From Balneolaceae bacterium UBA1514 (GTDB taxonomy: Bacteria > Bacteroidota > Rhodothermia > Balneolales > Balneolaceae), in NCBI GenBank assembly GCA_002323515.1, contig DCQQ01000039.1:578-23063 (forward strand): DNA of 22,486 nucleotides. Direction: 5' to 3'. Under the pieces are notes generated by a model. The model saw only the letters and a list, made by a program, of their open reading frames with translations, did not search any database and was not told where the DNA came from. Shown piece after piece: positions 15,777 to 22,486 of the stretch; position 1 is the first letter of the stretch; each line of letters starts with the position of its first letter. The translations under genes were made by a program, and so were the position numbers.

Positions 15777-16877
15777 TTAAACGTGAAAATAAGGATTGTC
15801 TTCGACAAACATGTCGGTATATAATTCGGACTGGTCTGGGAATGGGGACTCATCGGCAAAGGTAACTGCTGCCAATACTTCGTCTTCGATACCCTCTTCT
15901 ATTGAGCTAATTTCAGCCTCTTTGCACACTTTTTCAGCGTCTAAATAGGTCTTTAGTCGCTCAATAGGATCTATATTTTGGTATTCCTCTAATTCTTCTT
16001 TGGTTCTATATTTTTGAGGGTCCGACATGGAATGGCCACGGTATCGATAGGTACGAATTTCAACAAACCAAGGCTCTGAATGTTCACGTACATCATCTGC
16101 AATTTCTTTCATTTTTTCATACACAGAAAATACATCCATTCCATTGATCACCGCCGATTTCATTCCATAGCCTTTCGCCCGATCAACAATTTCTGCAACA
16201 GTATGTCGTTTTGCGGCTGTCCCCATGGAATATCCGTTATTCTCCACCACAAATACAGTGGGAAGCTTCCATAACTGTGCCAAATTCATGGTTTCATGCA
16301 ATGCACCTTGATCAACGGCTCCATCGCCAAAGAAACAGGCTGAAATACGTCCATTAGCATTATATTTGTTTGCGAAGGCAAGTCCGCTTGCGATGGGTAT
16401 GTGACCACCAACGATTCCATAGCCACCCCAAAAATGTTTCTTAACGTTGGCAAAATGCATTGAGCCACCTTTGCCTCCAGAGCAACCGGTAGCTTTACCA
16501 AATAATTCTGCCATCCCTTCATTCGCACTAATTCCACGACACAGACCCCATCCATGATCTCTATAGGCAGTTATAATATCATCATCGTTATTGAATGCAA
16601 ACACTGTCCCGGTTGATATAGCTTCCTGACCAATATATAGGTGTAAAAAGCCACCAAATTTACCTTTTTGATATTGTTGCATTGCCCGCTCCTCAAATCG
16701 TCGCTGCAGATACATTTGATGGTACATATCTTTGAGCTGCTGGGCCGTTAAACCAAGGCTTTTATGCTTTTTTCTGGTTGCTACTGGTAAATCTACTCCT
16801 TTTTGGACTCCACCTTTCTCAGGGCTTTCCATACCTGTAGGAGCAAATCGGATATCAGATGTTGCTTTTTTCACCAT
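15777..16877 (-). CDS. pdhA: Pyruvate dehydrogenase E1 component, alpha subunit
   Basis: This is the alpha half of heterotetrameric E1, holding thiamine diphosphate with PdhB. I choose the ATG at 16877 (366 residues). The frame is open to an ATG at 16934, but those 19 extra codons look unlike the family. A basic N-terminal segment of about 40 residues precedes the domain. The E1 domain starts at LTAQQLKDMYHQMYLQRRFEE. AYRDHGWGLCRG, ELFGKATGCSGGKGGSMH and HFWGGYGIVGGHIP come next. The ThDP motif runs from GDG (184-186) to NN (213-214). YRYRGHSMSDP carries the phosphorylation-loop region. It is the first gene of the ten-gene minus run, after a 334-base gap downstream of alaS. Confidence 0.94.
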   Translation of the reverse strand: MVKKATSDIRFAPTGMESPEKGGVQKGVDLPVATRKKHKSLGLTAQQLKDMYHQMYLQRRFEERAMQQYQKGKFGGFLHLYIGQEAISTGTVFAFNNDDDIITAYRDHGWGLCRGISANEGMAELFGKATGCSGGKGGSMHFANVKKHFWGGYGIVGGHIPIASGLAFANKYNANGRISACFFGDGAVDQGALHETMNLAQLWKLPTVFVVENNGYSMGTAAKRHTVAEIVDRAKGYGMKSAVINGMDVFSVYEKMKEIADDVREHSEPWFVEIRTYRYRGHSMSDPQKYRTKEELEEYQNIDPIERLKTYLDAEKVCKEAEISSIEEGIEDEVLAAVTFADESPFPDQSELYTDMFVEDNPYFHV

Positions 16878-17211
16878 GCTATTGTGTTTTACAGTAATAA
16901 GTAGATGCTTAAGTTTCTGATGCGCGATTTTCAAAATTCTAAAAGCGCAACATTGATCATGTCTATTTGGTTATTTACCATTTACTAGGTCATTGAATAT
17001 TTTTTGTTCATTGTTCAATTGGACACTCTCAATGGTTCATTCAAGTAATCACGATACTTATAGACTCATAATATACCGAATTTTCTTCAAATTATGTGGC
17101 AGTAATAAAGGGTCTTTGTTCATCCATATTAATTAAGCTGAACTATAAACTAGATGAAGCAGATCAATAAATCTGAGCAATTAATCACATAGACAGGCCC
17201 AGAAGACCGAC
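16878..17211. promoter_or_regulatory. Gap of 334 bases between alaS and pdhA, presumed leader of the pdh run
   Basis: No gene is supported here. The gap must hold the 3' end of the alaS transcript and the promoter of the pdh run. I do not find a well-spaced -35/-10 pair or a TAnnTTTG element on the minus strand. A tandem 7-base repeat TTGTTCA TTGTTCA lies at 17004-17017. A weak 5-bp hairpin without a T tract lies near 17160-17176 and is not a convincing terminator. The regulatory role is inferred from position only. Confidence 0.4.
17004..17017. repeat. Tandem 7-base repeat TTGTTCA x2 upstream of pdhA
   Basis: Two exact copies of TTGTTCA stand side by side about 130 bases before the pdhA start. 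One helical turn would need 10-11 bases, so this is not an ideal operator spacing. A chance origin in AT-rich DNA is quite possible. Confidence 0.5.
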
Positions 17212-19899
17212 TTAGTCAGTAAGCATGCTCTTTGCAGCCGTTATTGCCTCAGGTATCGCTTCAGGCTTTGATCCACCAGCCGTAGCTAAACTAGGCTGAC
17301 CGCCGCCGCCGCCGCCAATTATTCGTCCTAATTTCCTAACAATAGCCCCTGCTTTCAATCCTGTTTGAATGAGGTCCTCGGTGACAGTCGCCAGTATAAA
17401 CACTTTACCCGAATCTTGGTCATGCGTAAATACAGTACTAACTGTCATATTAGGTGATTCATTTAATATACTGTATCCTATGTTTTTAATAGTATCCATA
17501 TCAAAGGATTCAATATGTCCACAAACCCATTTAATACCGTTATCCAATTGTTTTGCCGTATTCATAAGAGTCTGTTGACTAGCAATAGCTTTAGCCTTAA
17601 CCAAGGCTTCAACTTTGCGCTCTAACTCTTTTTTATCAGCTTGCAACCGCTCAATAGATTCCGCAAATTCATTGGAAGCACCTAATAGATTAGCTACTGT
17701 TTGTAACTTGCTTTCTTGCTCTGTCACCCACTGCTCAGCCCCAAAAGCCGTTAGTGCCTCGATTCTACGAATACCTGCTGCTACTGAACTTTCATGCACT
17801 ATTTTGAAGAACCCAATTTCCCCGGTATTCTGAACATGTGTTCCACCACATAATTCCATCGAATAATCAGAATCAAAGATGATAACACGAACTCTATCAC
17901 CATATTTTTCACCAAAAAGCATTCTGGCTCCCCGCTCTTTTGCCTGCTCAATAGGGATTTCTCTGTGCTCTTCTAATGGTATACTCGCTCTTATTTTCTC
18001 ATTAACCAGCGCTTGAACATCTAAGAGCTGCTGTTTTGTCATAGCTTCAAAATGAGTAAAATCGAAACGAAGATAGTCCTGATTAACTAACGAACCTTTT
18101 TGAGCTACATGCGTACCTAAGACCTTAATAAGCGCTGCTTGCAATAAGTGAGTAGCAGAATGATTAGCACAGGTATACTCTCGAGACATTCTATTCAGAA
18201 TGGCTTCTACCGGTTGATCAAGGGCAGGAAGTTGCTGCACGACCAAAACCGACCCATAAGGACTTTTTTGGACATCAATAACCGCGTACTCTTGATCGGT
18301 TTCATTGTTTTGGTTCGCTGGTTTCAATAATTGTTTCAATAGTCCTTTATCACTTACTTGTCCACCCCCTTCGGCATAAAAGGGATTCTTTTCAAGCAAT
18401 AAGTGAAAAGTATCTTCCACTTCGCGATAAGCTACAATACTGGTTGAAATACTTAGCTGATCATAGCCTACAAATTCCGAGTGCGTTTCTTTTCCCGAAA
18501 CCCAGCTCCACTGCCCTTTCTCGTCATGATCCACTGAAAAAGCTCCAGCCGCTCTAGCCCGAGTTTTTTGCTCATTCATCCGCTCATCAAAGCCGGCCAC
18601 ATCGACCCTTAATCCCTTCTCTCTTGCCATCAATTGGGTTAAATCAATAGGAAATCCATAGGTATCATGTAGCTTAAATGCATCTTCTCCAGTGAGTGCT
18701 TCGCTATGCTCTGTCATTTGTTCAAATAGTGCAATACCCTGCCCTAAGGTTCTAATAAAACTTTTTTCTTCAGAGTGCACCACCTTTTCTACATAGGCCT
18801 GTTGGGCAACAAGCTCAGGGAAGACCTCTGAAAATTGCTGCCCCAACACTTGTACCAATTCAAACAGAAAGGGCTCTTTAATACCCAACCGATCCCATGC
18901 ATATCGTATGGCTCGCCTCAATATCCTACGCACCACATACCCCCTTCCATCATTCGAAGGAGATGCCCCATCGGCCACGCTAAATGCCACTGCACGAATG
19001 TGATCGGCAATCACACGAACAGCAATATCGGTATATTCATCATCTCCATAGCTTAAGCCTGCACGATTGGAAATAGCCTGAATTAGTGGACTAAATACGT
19101 CTGAATCGTAGTTCGAGGTTTTGGCTTGCATAACCGCACAAATTCGCTCAAAACCCATACCAGTGTCCACATGTTGAGCAGGAAGGGTTTGTAACTCACC
19201 TGATTTTAGCCTGTTAAATTGTATAAAGACAAGGTTCCAAATCTCCATTACTCTTGGATCATCTTTGTTCACCAAGCTAGCCCCATCCAATTTTGCGCGC
19301 TCCTGCTCTGATCGCAAGTCAATATGGATTTCCGAACAAGGTCCGCAAGGCCCTGTCTCACCCATTTCCCAGAAGTTATCCTTTTTTCCGCATTCTAGAA
19401 TATGCGCGTGATCAATATTGGTTTGACATTTCCATAAATCAATGGCTTCCTGATCAACTTTTAAACCATCTTCTTGATCTCCACCAAAGACGGTTGCATA
19501 CAGACGAGAAGGGTCCAACTCCCAGCGATCTACCAATAGCTCCCAAGCCCATGCAATGGCCTCTTCCTTGAAATAATCTCCAAATGACCAGTTACCCAAC
19601 ATTTCAAACAACGTATGATGATAGGTGTCATGCCCTACCTCTTCTATATCGTTATGCTTACCACTAACTCGAATACATTTCTGGGTATTAGCTGCTCGTA
19701 TCCATTCCTTGCCCTCAAAAGACAAGGTTTTTTGCTCACCTAAAAAAAGGGGCTTAAATTGATTCATCCCTGCATTTGTAAACAACAATGTTGGGTCATC
19801 CGCTGGAACAACTGGTGAACCAGATACTATAGCATGATTTTTAGCACCAAAAAAATCTAAAAATTCTTGCCGTATTTGAGAGGAAGTCTTAAAAGCCAT
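17212..19899 (-). CDS. alaS: Alanyl-tRNA synthetase
   Basis: This class II synthetase charges tRNA-Ala and clears Ser/Gly mischarging. At 895 residues it is near the usual 870-900. The N terminus TSSQIRQEFLDFFGAKNHAI and FTNAGMNQFKPLFLG belong to the catalytic domain. NTQKCIRVSGKHNDIEEVG and MLGNWSFGDYFK follow. The editing domain shows the zinc ligands H580 and H584 (HSATH) and C684 and H688 (CGGTH). The C-Ala domain ends with a glycine run at 862-867 (GGGGGGQPSLATAGG), which is standard. No truncation or frameshift is seen. It is divergent from the DUF502 gene, with 189 bases between the starts. Confidence 0.97.
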   Translation of the reverse strand: MAFKTSSQIRQEFLDFFGAKNHAIVSGSPVVPADDPTLLFTNAGMNQFKPLFLGEQKTLSFEGKEWIRAANTQKCIRVSGKHNDIEEVGHDTYHHTLFEMLGNWSFGDYFKEEAIAWAWELLVDRWELDPSRLYATVFGGDQEDGLKVDQEAIDLWKCQTNIDHAHILECGKKDNFWEMGETGPCGPCSEIHIDLRSEQERAKLDGASLVNKDDPRVMEIWNLVFIQFNRLKSGELQTLPAQHVDTGMGFERICAVMQAKTSNYDSDVFSPLIQAISNRAGLSYGDDEYTDIAVRVIADHIRAVAFSVADGASPSNDGRGYVVRRILRRAIRYAWDRLGIKEPFLFELVQVLGQQFSEVFPELVAQQAYVEKVVHSEEKSFIRTLGQGIALFEQMTEHSEALTGEDAFKLHDTYGFPIDLTQLMAREKGLRVDVAGFDERMNEQKTRARAAGAFSVDHDEKGQWSWVSGKETHSEFVGYDQLSISTSIVAYREVEDTFHLLLEKNPFYAEGGGQVSDKGLLKQLLKPANQNNETDQEYAVIDVQKSPYGSVLVVQQLPALDQPVEAILNRMSREYTCANHSATHLLQAALIKVLGTHVAQKGSLVNQDYLRFDFTHFEAMTKQQLLDVQALVNEKIRASIPLEEHREIPIEQAKERGARMLFGEKYGDRVRVIIFDSDYSMELCGGTHVQNTGEIGFFKIVHESSVAAGIRRIEALTAFGAEQWVTEQESKLQTVANLLGASNEFAESIERLQADKKELERKVEALVKAKAIASQQTLMNTAKQLDNGIKWVCGHIESFDMDTIKNIGYSILNESPNMTVSTVFTHDQDSGKVFILATVTEDLIQTGLKAGAIVRKLGRIIGGGGGGQPSLATAGGSKPEAIPEAITAAKSMLTD

Positions 19900-19937
19900 T
19901 CGAATTATATGTGAGTTAGGTCTGGATCACTTATATG

Positions 19938-19965
19938 ATTTCATTTATACAATTTCATTCATACA
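19938..19965. repeat. Tandem 14-base direct repeat between alaS and the DUF502 gene
   Basis: ATTTCATTTATACA (19938-19951) is followed immediately by ATTTCATTCATACA (19952-19965), with 13 of 14 bases identical. It lies 39 bases upstream of the alaS ATG on the minus strand, inside the divergent gap 19900-20088. It could be a promoter duplication or an operator. No matching known motif is recognised. A second, weaker element in the gap is a 7-base inverted pair AAGCAGG/CCTGCTT (19982-19988 and 20027-20033). Confidence 0.6.
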
Positions 19966-20088
19966 AATAACATGCTTATTAAAGCAGGAAGATAGAAAAA
20001 ATACCTATCAGACACATAGATGAATCCCTGCTTAATTCGCCTACATTTAGCTATATTAACTTAATACCCACAACCAAGTCCACACTCT

Positions 20089-20655
20089 ATGAAATCTCTG
20101 TTTAATTATTTCTTTCGAGGCCTACTTGTAGTTTTTCCATTAGGTGCCACCTTTTTTATTACCGGCATCTCCATTGAATGGCTCAATACACTCAGCTCTA
20201 GCTGGATACCAGGGGATTGGGCTCAATCCATACCAGGGCTAGGACTCCTGCTCTCATTTGCCATCATTGTAGCCATAGGGCTGGTTTTCTCTATCACTCT
20301 GACCAAACCTATTATCCAATTCGTCGAAAAAATACTGACAAAAACACCCATCATCAGTATCATATATCATTCCCTCAAAGATTTAACCGAAGCTTTTGTG
20401 GGCGAAAAGAAAAAATTCGACCGGCCTGCACTCGTTCAACTAAGCGCCGATGGTCCCTACCGGATCGGATTCATCACCCAAGAACATTTTAAAGTCGACT
20501 CCTTTGAATTAACCGCCGTTTACTGCCCTCATTCCTACAACTTTTCCGGAAATCTCTTTCTGGTTGAGTCGACTAGAATCTACCCCATGGACATGGATCC
20601 TTCACAAGCCATGCGACTTATAGTTTCAGGCGGAGTGAGCCAAACTGAGAAATAA
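20089..20655 (+). CDS. DUF502 family membrane protein
   Basis: This 188-residue protein matches the DUF502 family (PF04367), whose function is unknown. It has a short basic start and a hydrophobic helix at about 8-30 (FFRGLLVVFPLGATFFITG). A second helix lies at about 49-71 (GLGLLLSFAIIVAIGLVFS). A conserved amphipathic stretch follows with KILTKTPIISIIYHSLKDL and then FVGEKKKFDRPALVQL. The C-terminal half is soluble and lacks the usual PxPTSG signature: here the equivalent area reads NFSGNLFLVESTRIYPMDM. The usual PTP.TG-like segment therefore appears shortened or replaced. It is divergent from alaS and ends four bases before the convergent FNR gene. Confidence 0.85.
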   Translation: MKSLFNYFFRGLLVVFPLGATFFITGISIEWLNTLSSSWIPGDWAQSIPGLGLLLSFAIIVAIGLVFSITLTKPIIQFVEKILTKTPIISIIYHSLKDLTEAFVGEKKKFDRPALVQLSADGPYRIGFITQEHFKVDSFELTAVYCPHSYNFSGNLFLVESTRIYPMDMDPSQAMRLIVSGGVSQTEK

Positions 20656-20659
20656 CACT

Positions 20660-21613
20660 CTAATATACTTCCTCAAAGGTCCTTTCGGATGGTTTGACCT
20701 GAGTTTTTAGCTCTTCCCAAGTCCATTCCATTGGATCTTTATCCGCTAAATCACCACGTAAACTCAAGTAATCTAAGAAACCTTGCTTTGCTAATTGTTC
20801 GTAAATGCCGGTTTGCATTCCCTTCATCCCGCATAAGTAGACCAGGGTGTTATTCGCACCTAAAATAGGCGACAACAACTCAGAATAATCTTCAATAGCT
20901 GTTTGAACGTATTTTTTCGCCCCATTTTCACGACGATCTTCTCGAGAAATCATGGTCAGATAATGGACATTCAGATGCATAGCGTCTAAGCCTTCGAAAT
21001 ATTCTTTGTAAAGCAGATCTGTACGGTATGGACATCCAAATACCAACACAATTTGCCCTTTATGCCCTGCTTCAATTAACTCCATGATCATGCCCCTGAA
21101 GGGGGCCACACCCGTGCCTGTTGCAAAAAAAACAAAATTAAATTCTTCTACATTTTCTGGTAACAAATAACGCTTCCCACTAGGCCCTGTAATCTGAAGA
21201 GAGTCCCCAGGCTTCAAATTAGACAAATAATTCGAGCAAACCCCTGTATAAAACACACCGTCTACCTCTTCATTTGCCCTCTTGACAGTGGTTGAAACGA
21301 GATGAGCTTGACCTTGCTCTCCTTTTGATGGCGAAGAAACCGAATACAACCTTAGTTTATGTGGTTTACCTTTTTCGTTTTCTCCGGGCGGTAATATGCC
21401 TATAGATTGCCCTGATCTAAATACTCCCTCTAGGCCTGTACCTGAAAGATCAATGGTGATATGGCGAATAACGTTAGGGCTAGAATTATCCGTACAAATA
21501 TAATTCTCAGCAATTGTTGCCGTGGTTGGTTTTTTGGGGGTAAAAAGATTAATCTCTACTTCGGGTAGGATAATTTCTGGCGCAGCATTGCCTAGTGTAG
21601 TGTTGTCTGACAT
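20660..21613 (-). CDS. Plant-type ferredoxin--NADP+ reductase
   Basis: This soluble FAD protein of 317 residues is predicted to move electrons between ferredoxin or flavodoxin and NADP(H). Diagnostic segments in order are NLFTPKKPTTATI (22-34), SGQSIGILPPGENEKGKPHK (67-86), RLYSVSS (88-94, FAD binding) and GVCSNYL (124-130). ATGTGVAPFR (164-173), LLYKEYFE, and CGMKGM (261-266, NADP binding) follow. The C terminus EVY ends in the tyrosine that stacks on the flavin. This set is that of plastid/cyanobacterial-type FNR, not the bacterial subclasses. The frame is open to 21760, but ATG 21613 is chosen because the upstream part overlaps the divergent gene at 21678 and has no family resemblance. No ferredoxin gene is in the window. 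Confidence 0.92.
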   Translation of the reverse strand: MSDNTTLGNAAPEIILPEVEINLFTPKKPTTATIAENYICTDNSSPNVIRHITIDLSGTGLEGVFRSGQSIGILPPGENEKGKPHKLRLYSVSSPSKGEQGQAHLVSTTVKRANEEVDGVFYTGVCSNYLSNLKPGDSLQITGPSGKRYLLPENVEEFNFVFFATGTGVAPFRGMIMELIEAGHKGQIVLVFGCPYRTDLLYKEYFEGLDAMHLNVHYLTMISREDRRENGAKKYVQTAIEDYSELLSPILGANNTLVYLCGMKGMQTGIYEQLAKQGFLDYLSLRGDLADKDPMEWTWEELKTQVKPSERTFEEVY

Positions 21614-21677
21614 AATTTTGTCTGATATAGTAACTTCGATGTTAATGAGTAATGAATAAAATAAGTTAATTTTAGGT

Positions 21678-22486
21678 ATGAGTTTAAAAAAAATTGCTAT
21701 TGTTGGAGCTGGTGTAACTGGACTAACGACGGCAATACTTCTTCGTTTGTCTGGATACAACGTAGAGGTATTTTCTCGTGAACACCCCGTAATTGATCAT
21801 AAGAACCCGTTTTTTGCCAGTTCCTTCCCCGCAGCTTCTATTCTTCCACATTCCTTTAAAAGCCCTATTTCAAAAAAACTTTTCCTAAGCTCAACCCTGT
21901 ATTATCATCAGTTATTTGAGCATAATTTCCCAGGTATTCATCGCCAAATTCACTACGAAGTATTTTCTGAAATACTCCAGAGTAATCCCACCTATTTACC
22001 GTGGCTGCCAGGCTATACTGAGATACCTGTTAATGGGCGTTATTTCATTCCTCATCTTCCCAATAATCCTCTATCACGAGCATGGAAATCCTCCATGTTT
22101 TTCGTTGACTGGCCTATTTATTGGAAGTATTTACTAAGTACGTTTACCACTCTTGAAATTTCTCTAGTCATTGAATCCATTGACTTTTCGCAGATAGATT
22201 CTCAGTTCCCCGCCAGTGAATATTCATTAGCTATACTAGCTTGTGGTTCCGGTTTCGAAGAAATACGTAATAAACCTCTTAGTTTACTTAAAGGTCACTT
22301 ATTAGAAATTTCAAAAGGGCCAACACTATATAATCCAGAGGGAGAGCTATTCTCATATAATTATACCCCACCAACTAAGGTATACAGAACGTTGAATGGG
22401 AAAGCCCAAGATATATACAGTTACCCACGAAGCGGCTCGATGATTCTTGGCGGAAGTCGAATTGCTGGTCATTTGATCGAGGGGGA
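21678..22486 (+). CDS. DAO-family FAD-dependent oxidoreductase, C-terminus outside the window
   Basis: The frame is open from ATG 21678 to the window end (269 codons). The start MSLKKIAIVGAGVTGLTTAI holds the GxGxxG FAD-binding motif. It is followed by VEVFSRE with the acidic end of the second strand, and by FFASSFPAASILPHS, where DAO-family members have the flavin-contacting 'S-GG--P' segment. Near the end of the visible part, YPRSGSMILGGSRIAG parallels the 'PRxxxxxLGGT' motif of D-amino-acid oxidase. LACGSGFEEI stands at the place of the usual 'N-TG-GA' segment. This suggests oxidation of an amino acid or amine, but the substrate cannot be named from the sequence. It is divergent from the FNR gene with 64 bases between the starts. 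Confidence 0.8.
   Translation, partial: MSLKKIAIVGAGVTGLTTAILLRLSGYNVEVFSREHPVIDHKNPFFASSFPAASILPHSFKSPISKKLFLSSTLYYHQLFEHNFPGIHRQIHYEVFSEILQSNPTYLPWLPGYTEIPVNGRYFIPHLPNNPLSRAWKSSMFFVDWPIYWKYLLSTFTTLEISLVIESIDFSQIDSQFPASEYSLAILACGSGFEEIRNKPLSLLKGHLLEISKGPTLYNPEGELFSYNYTPPTKVYRTLNGKAQDIYSYPRSGSMILGGSRIAGHLIEG

Larger units (their letters stand above)
7883..16877 (-). other. Probable ten-gene transcription unit pdhABC-rmlADCB-EVE-dcd-rsmE
   Basis: Ten genes run in one direction with gaps of 11, 25, 6, -1, 11, -4, 11, 33 and -4 bases. No gap is long enough for a terminator plus promoter of normal size. The nearest larger gaps are the 334 bases before pdhA and the convergent junction with crtY after rsmE. 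Co-transcription is inferred from spacing; internal promoters inside coding sequence cannot be excluded. Confidence 0.65.

Noticed and set aside
16878..16934. N-terminal extension of PdhA by 19 codons (start at 16934)
   Set aside because: The added residues do not resemble E1 alpha. The ATG at 16877 gives a normal length and leaves a sensible leader.
17155..17180. Hairpin after alaS as an intrinsic terminator
   Set aside because: The stem is only five base pairs, is AT-rich, and has no following T tract on the minus strand.
17299..17316. GCC trinucleotide run in alaS as a possible unstable microsatellite
   Set aside because: It encodes the conserved glycine-rich segment of the C-Ala domain found in AlaRS generally, so family constraint explains it.
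21614..21760. N-terminal extension of FNR by 49 codons, from an ATG at 21760
   Set aside because: It overlaps the start of the divergent DAO-family gene, shows no FNR resemblance, and a well-placed ATG exists at 21613.
1..22486. CRISPR arrays, insertion sequences, prophage, toxin-antitoxin or defence modules, tRNA or rRNA genes
   Set aside because: No repeat-spacer pattern, transposase, integrase, terminal inverted repeats or structured RNA was found. All long frames belong to housekeeping families.

Overview
The window is about 22.5 kb of AT-rich, gene-dense bacterial chromosome carrying almost entirely core-metabolism genes. I see no phage, transposon, CRISPR, tRNA or rRNA signal. The protein set points to the Bacteroidota/Balneolota/Rhodothermota side of the FCB group, most like a carotenoid-producing marine Balneolaceae-type heterotroph. 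The pointers are the glycogen synthase subtype, the NatA/NatB-like ABC pair, a lycopene cyclase of the CrtY type, a two-domain long dCTP deaminase and poor Shine-Dalgarno sites. This placement is inference from protein character, not from a marker gene search.

Left part (1-7830): the 5' part of a glycogen synthase gene (minus) is divergent from an ABC exporter pair (ATPase plus ABC-2 permease, plus strand). A histidinol-phosphatase-like inositol monophosphatase gene (minus) follows. Next comes an acetylornithine/ornithine-type aminotransferase (plus) that has no usual start codon where its protein should begin. It converges on a low-specificity L-threonine aldolase (minus), and an orphan lycopene cyclase (plus) completes this part.

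Middle part (7883-16877): ten minus-strand genes lie so close together (overlaps of 1-4 bases, gaps of 6-33 bases) that they look like one transcription unit. In reading order they are pdhA, pdhB, pdhC (pyruvate dehydrogenase E1 alpha, E1 beta, E2), rmlA, rmlD, rmlC, rmlB (complete dTDP-L-rhamnose synthesis), an EVE-domain protein, a long dCTP deaminase, and rsmE. The run joins central carbon flux, cell-surface sugar precursor supply, pyrimidine nucleotide metabolism and rRNA modification.

Right part (17212-22486): alaS (minus) lies upstream of that run, across a 334-base gap. A DUF502 membrane protein (plus) is divergent from alaS and tail-to-tail with a plant-type ferredoxin-NADP+ reductase (minus). 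That reductase is in turn divergent from a DAO-family FAD oxidoreductase cut by the window end.

I did not find a convincing new multi-gene system. The items most worth a second look are the missing start codon of the aminotransferase gene, a five-residue insertion in the SAM-binding knot of RsmE, the plant-type FNR with its intact C-terminal tyrosine, and the composition of the ten-gene run.
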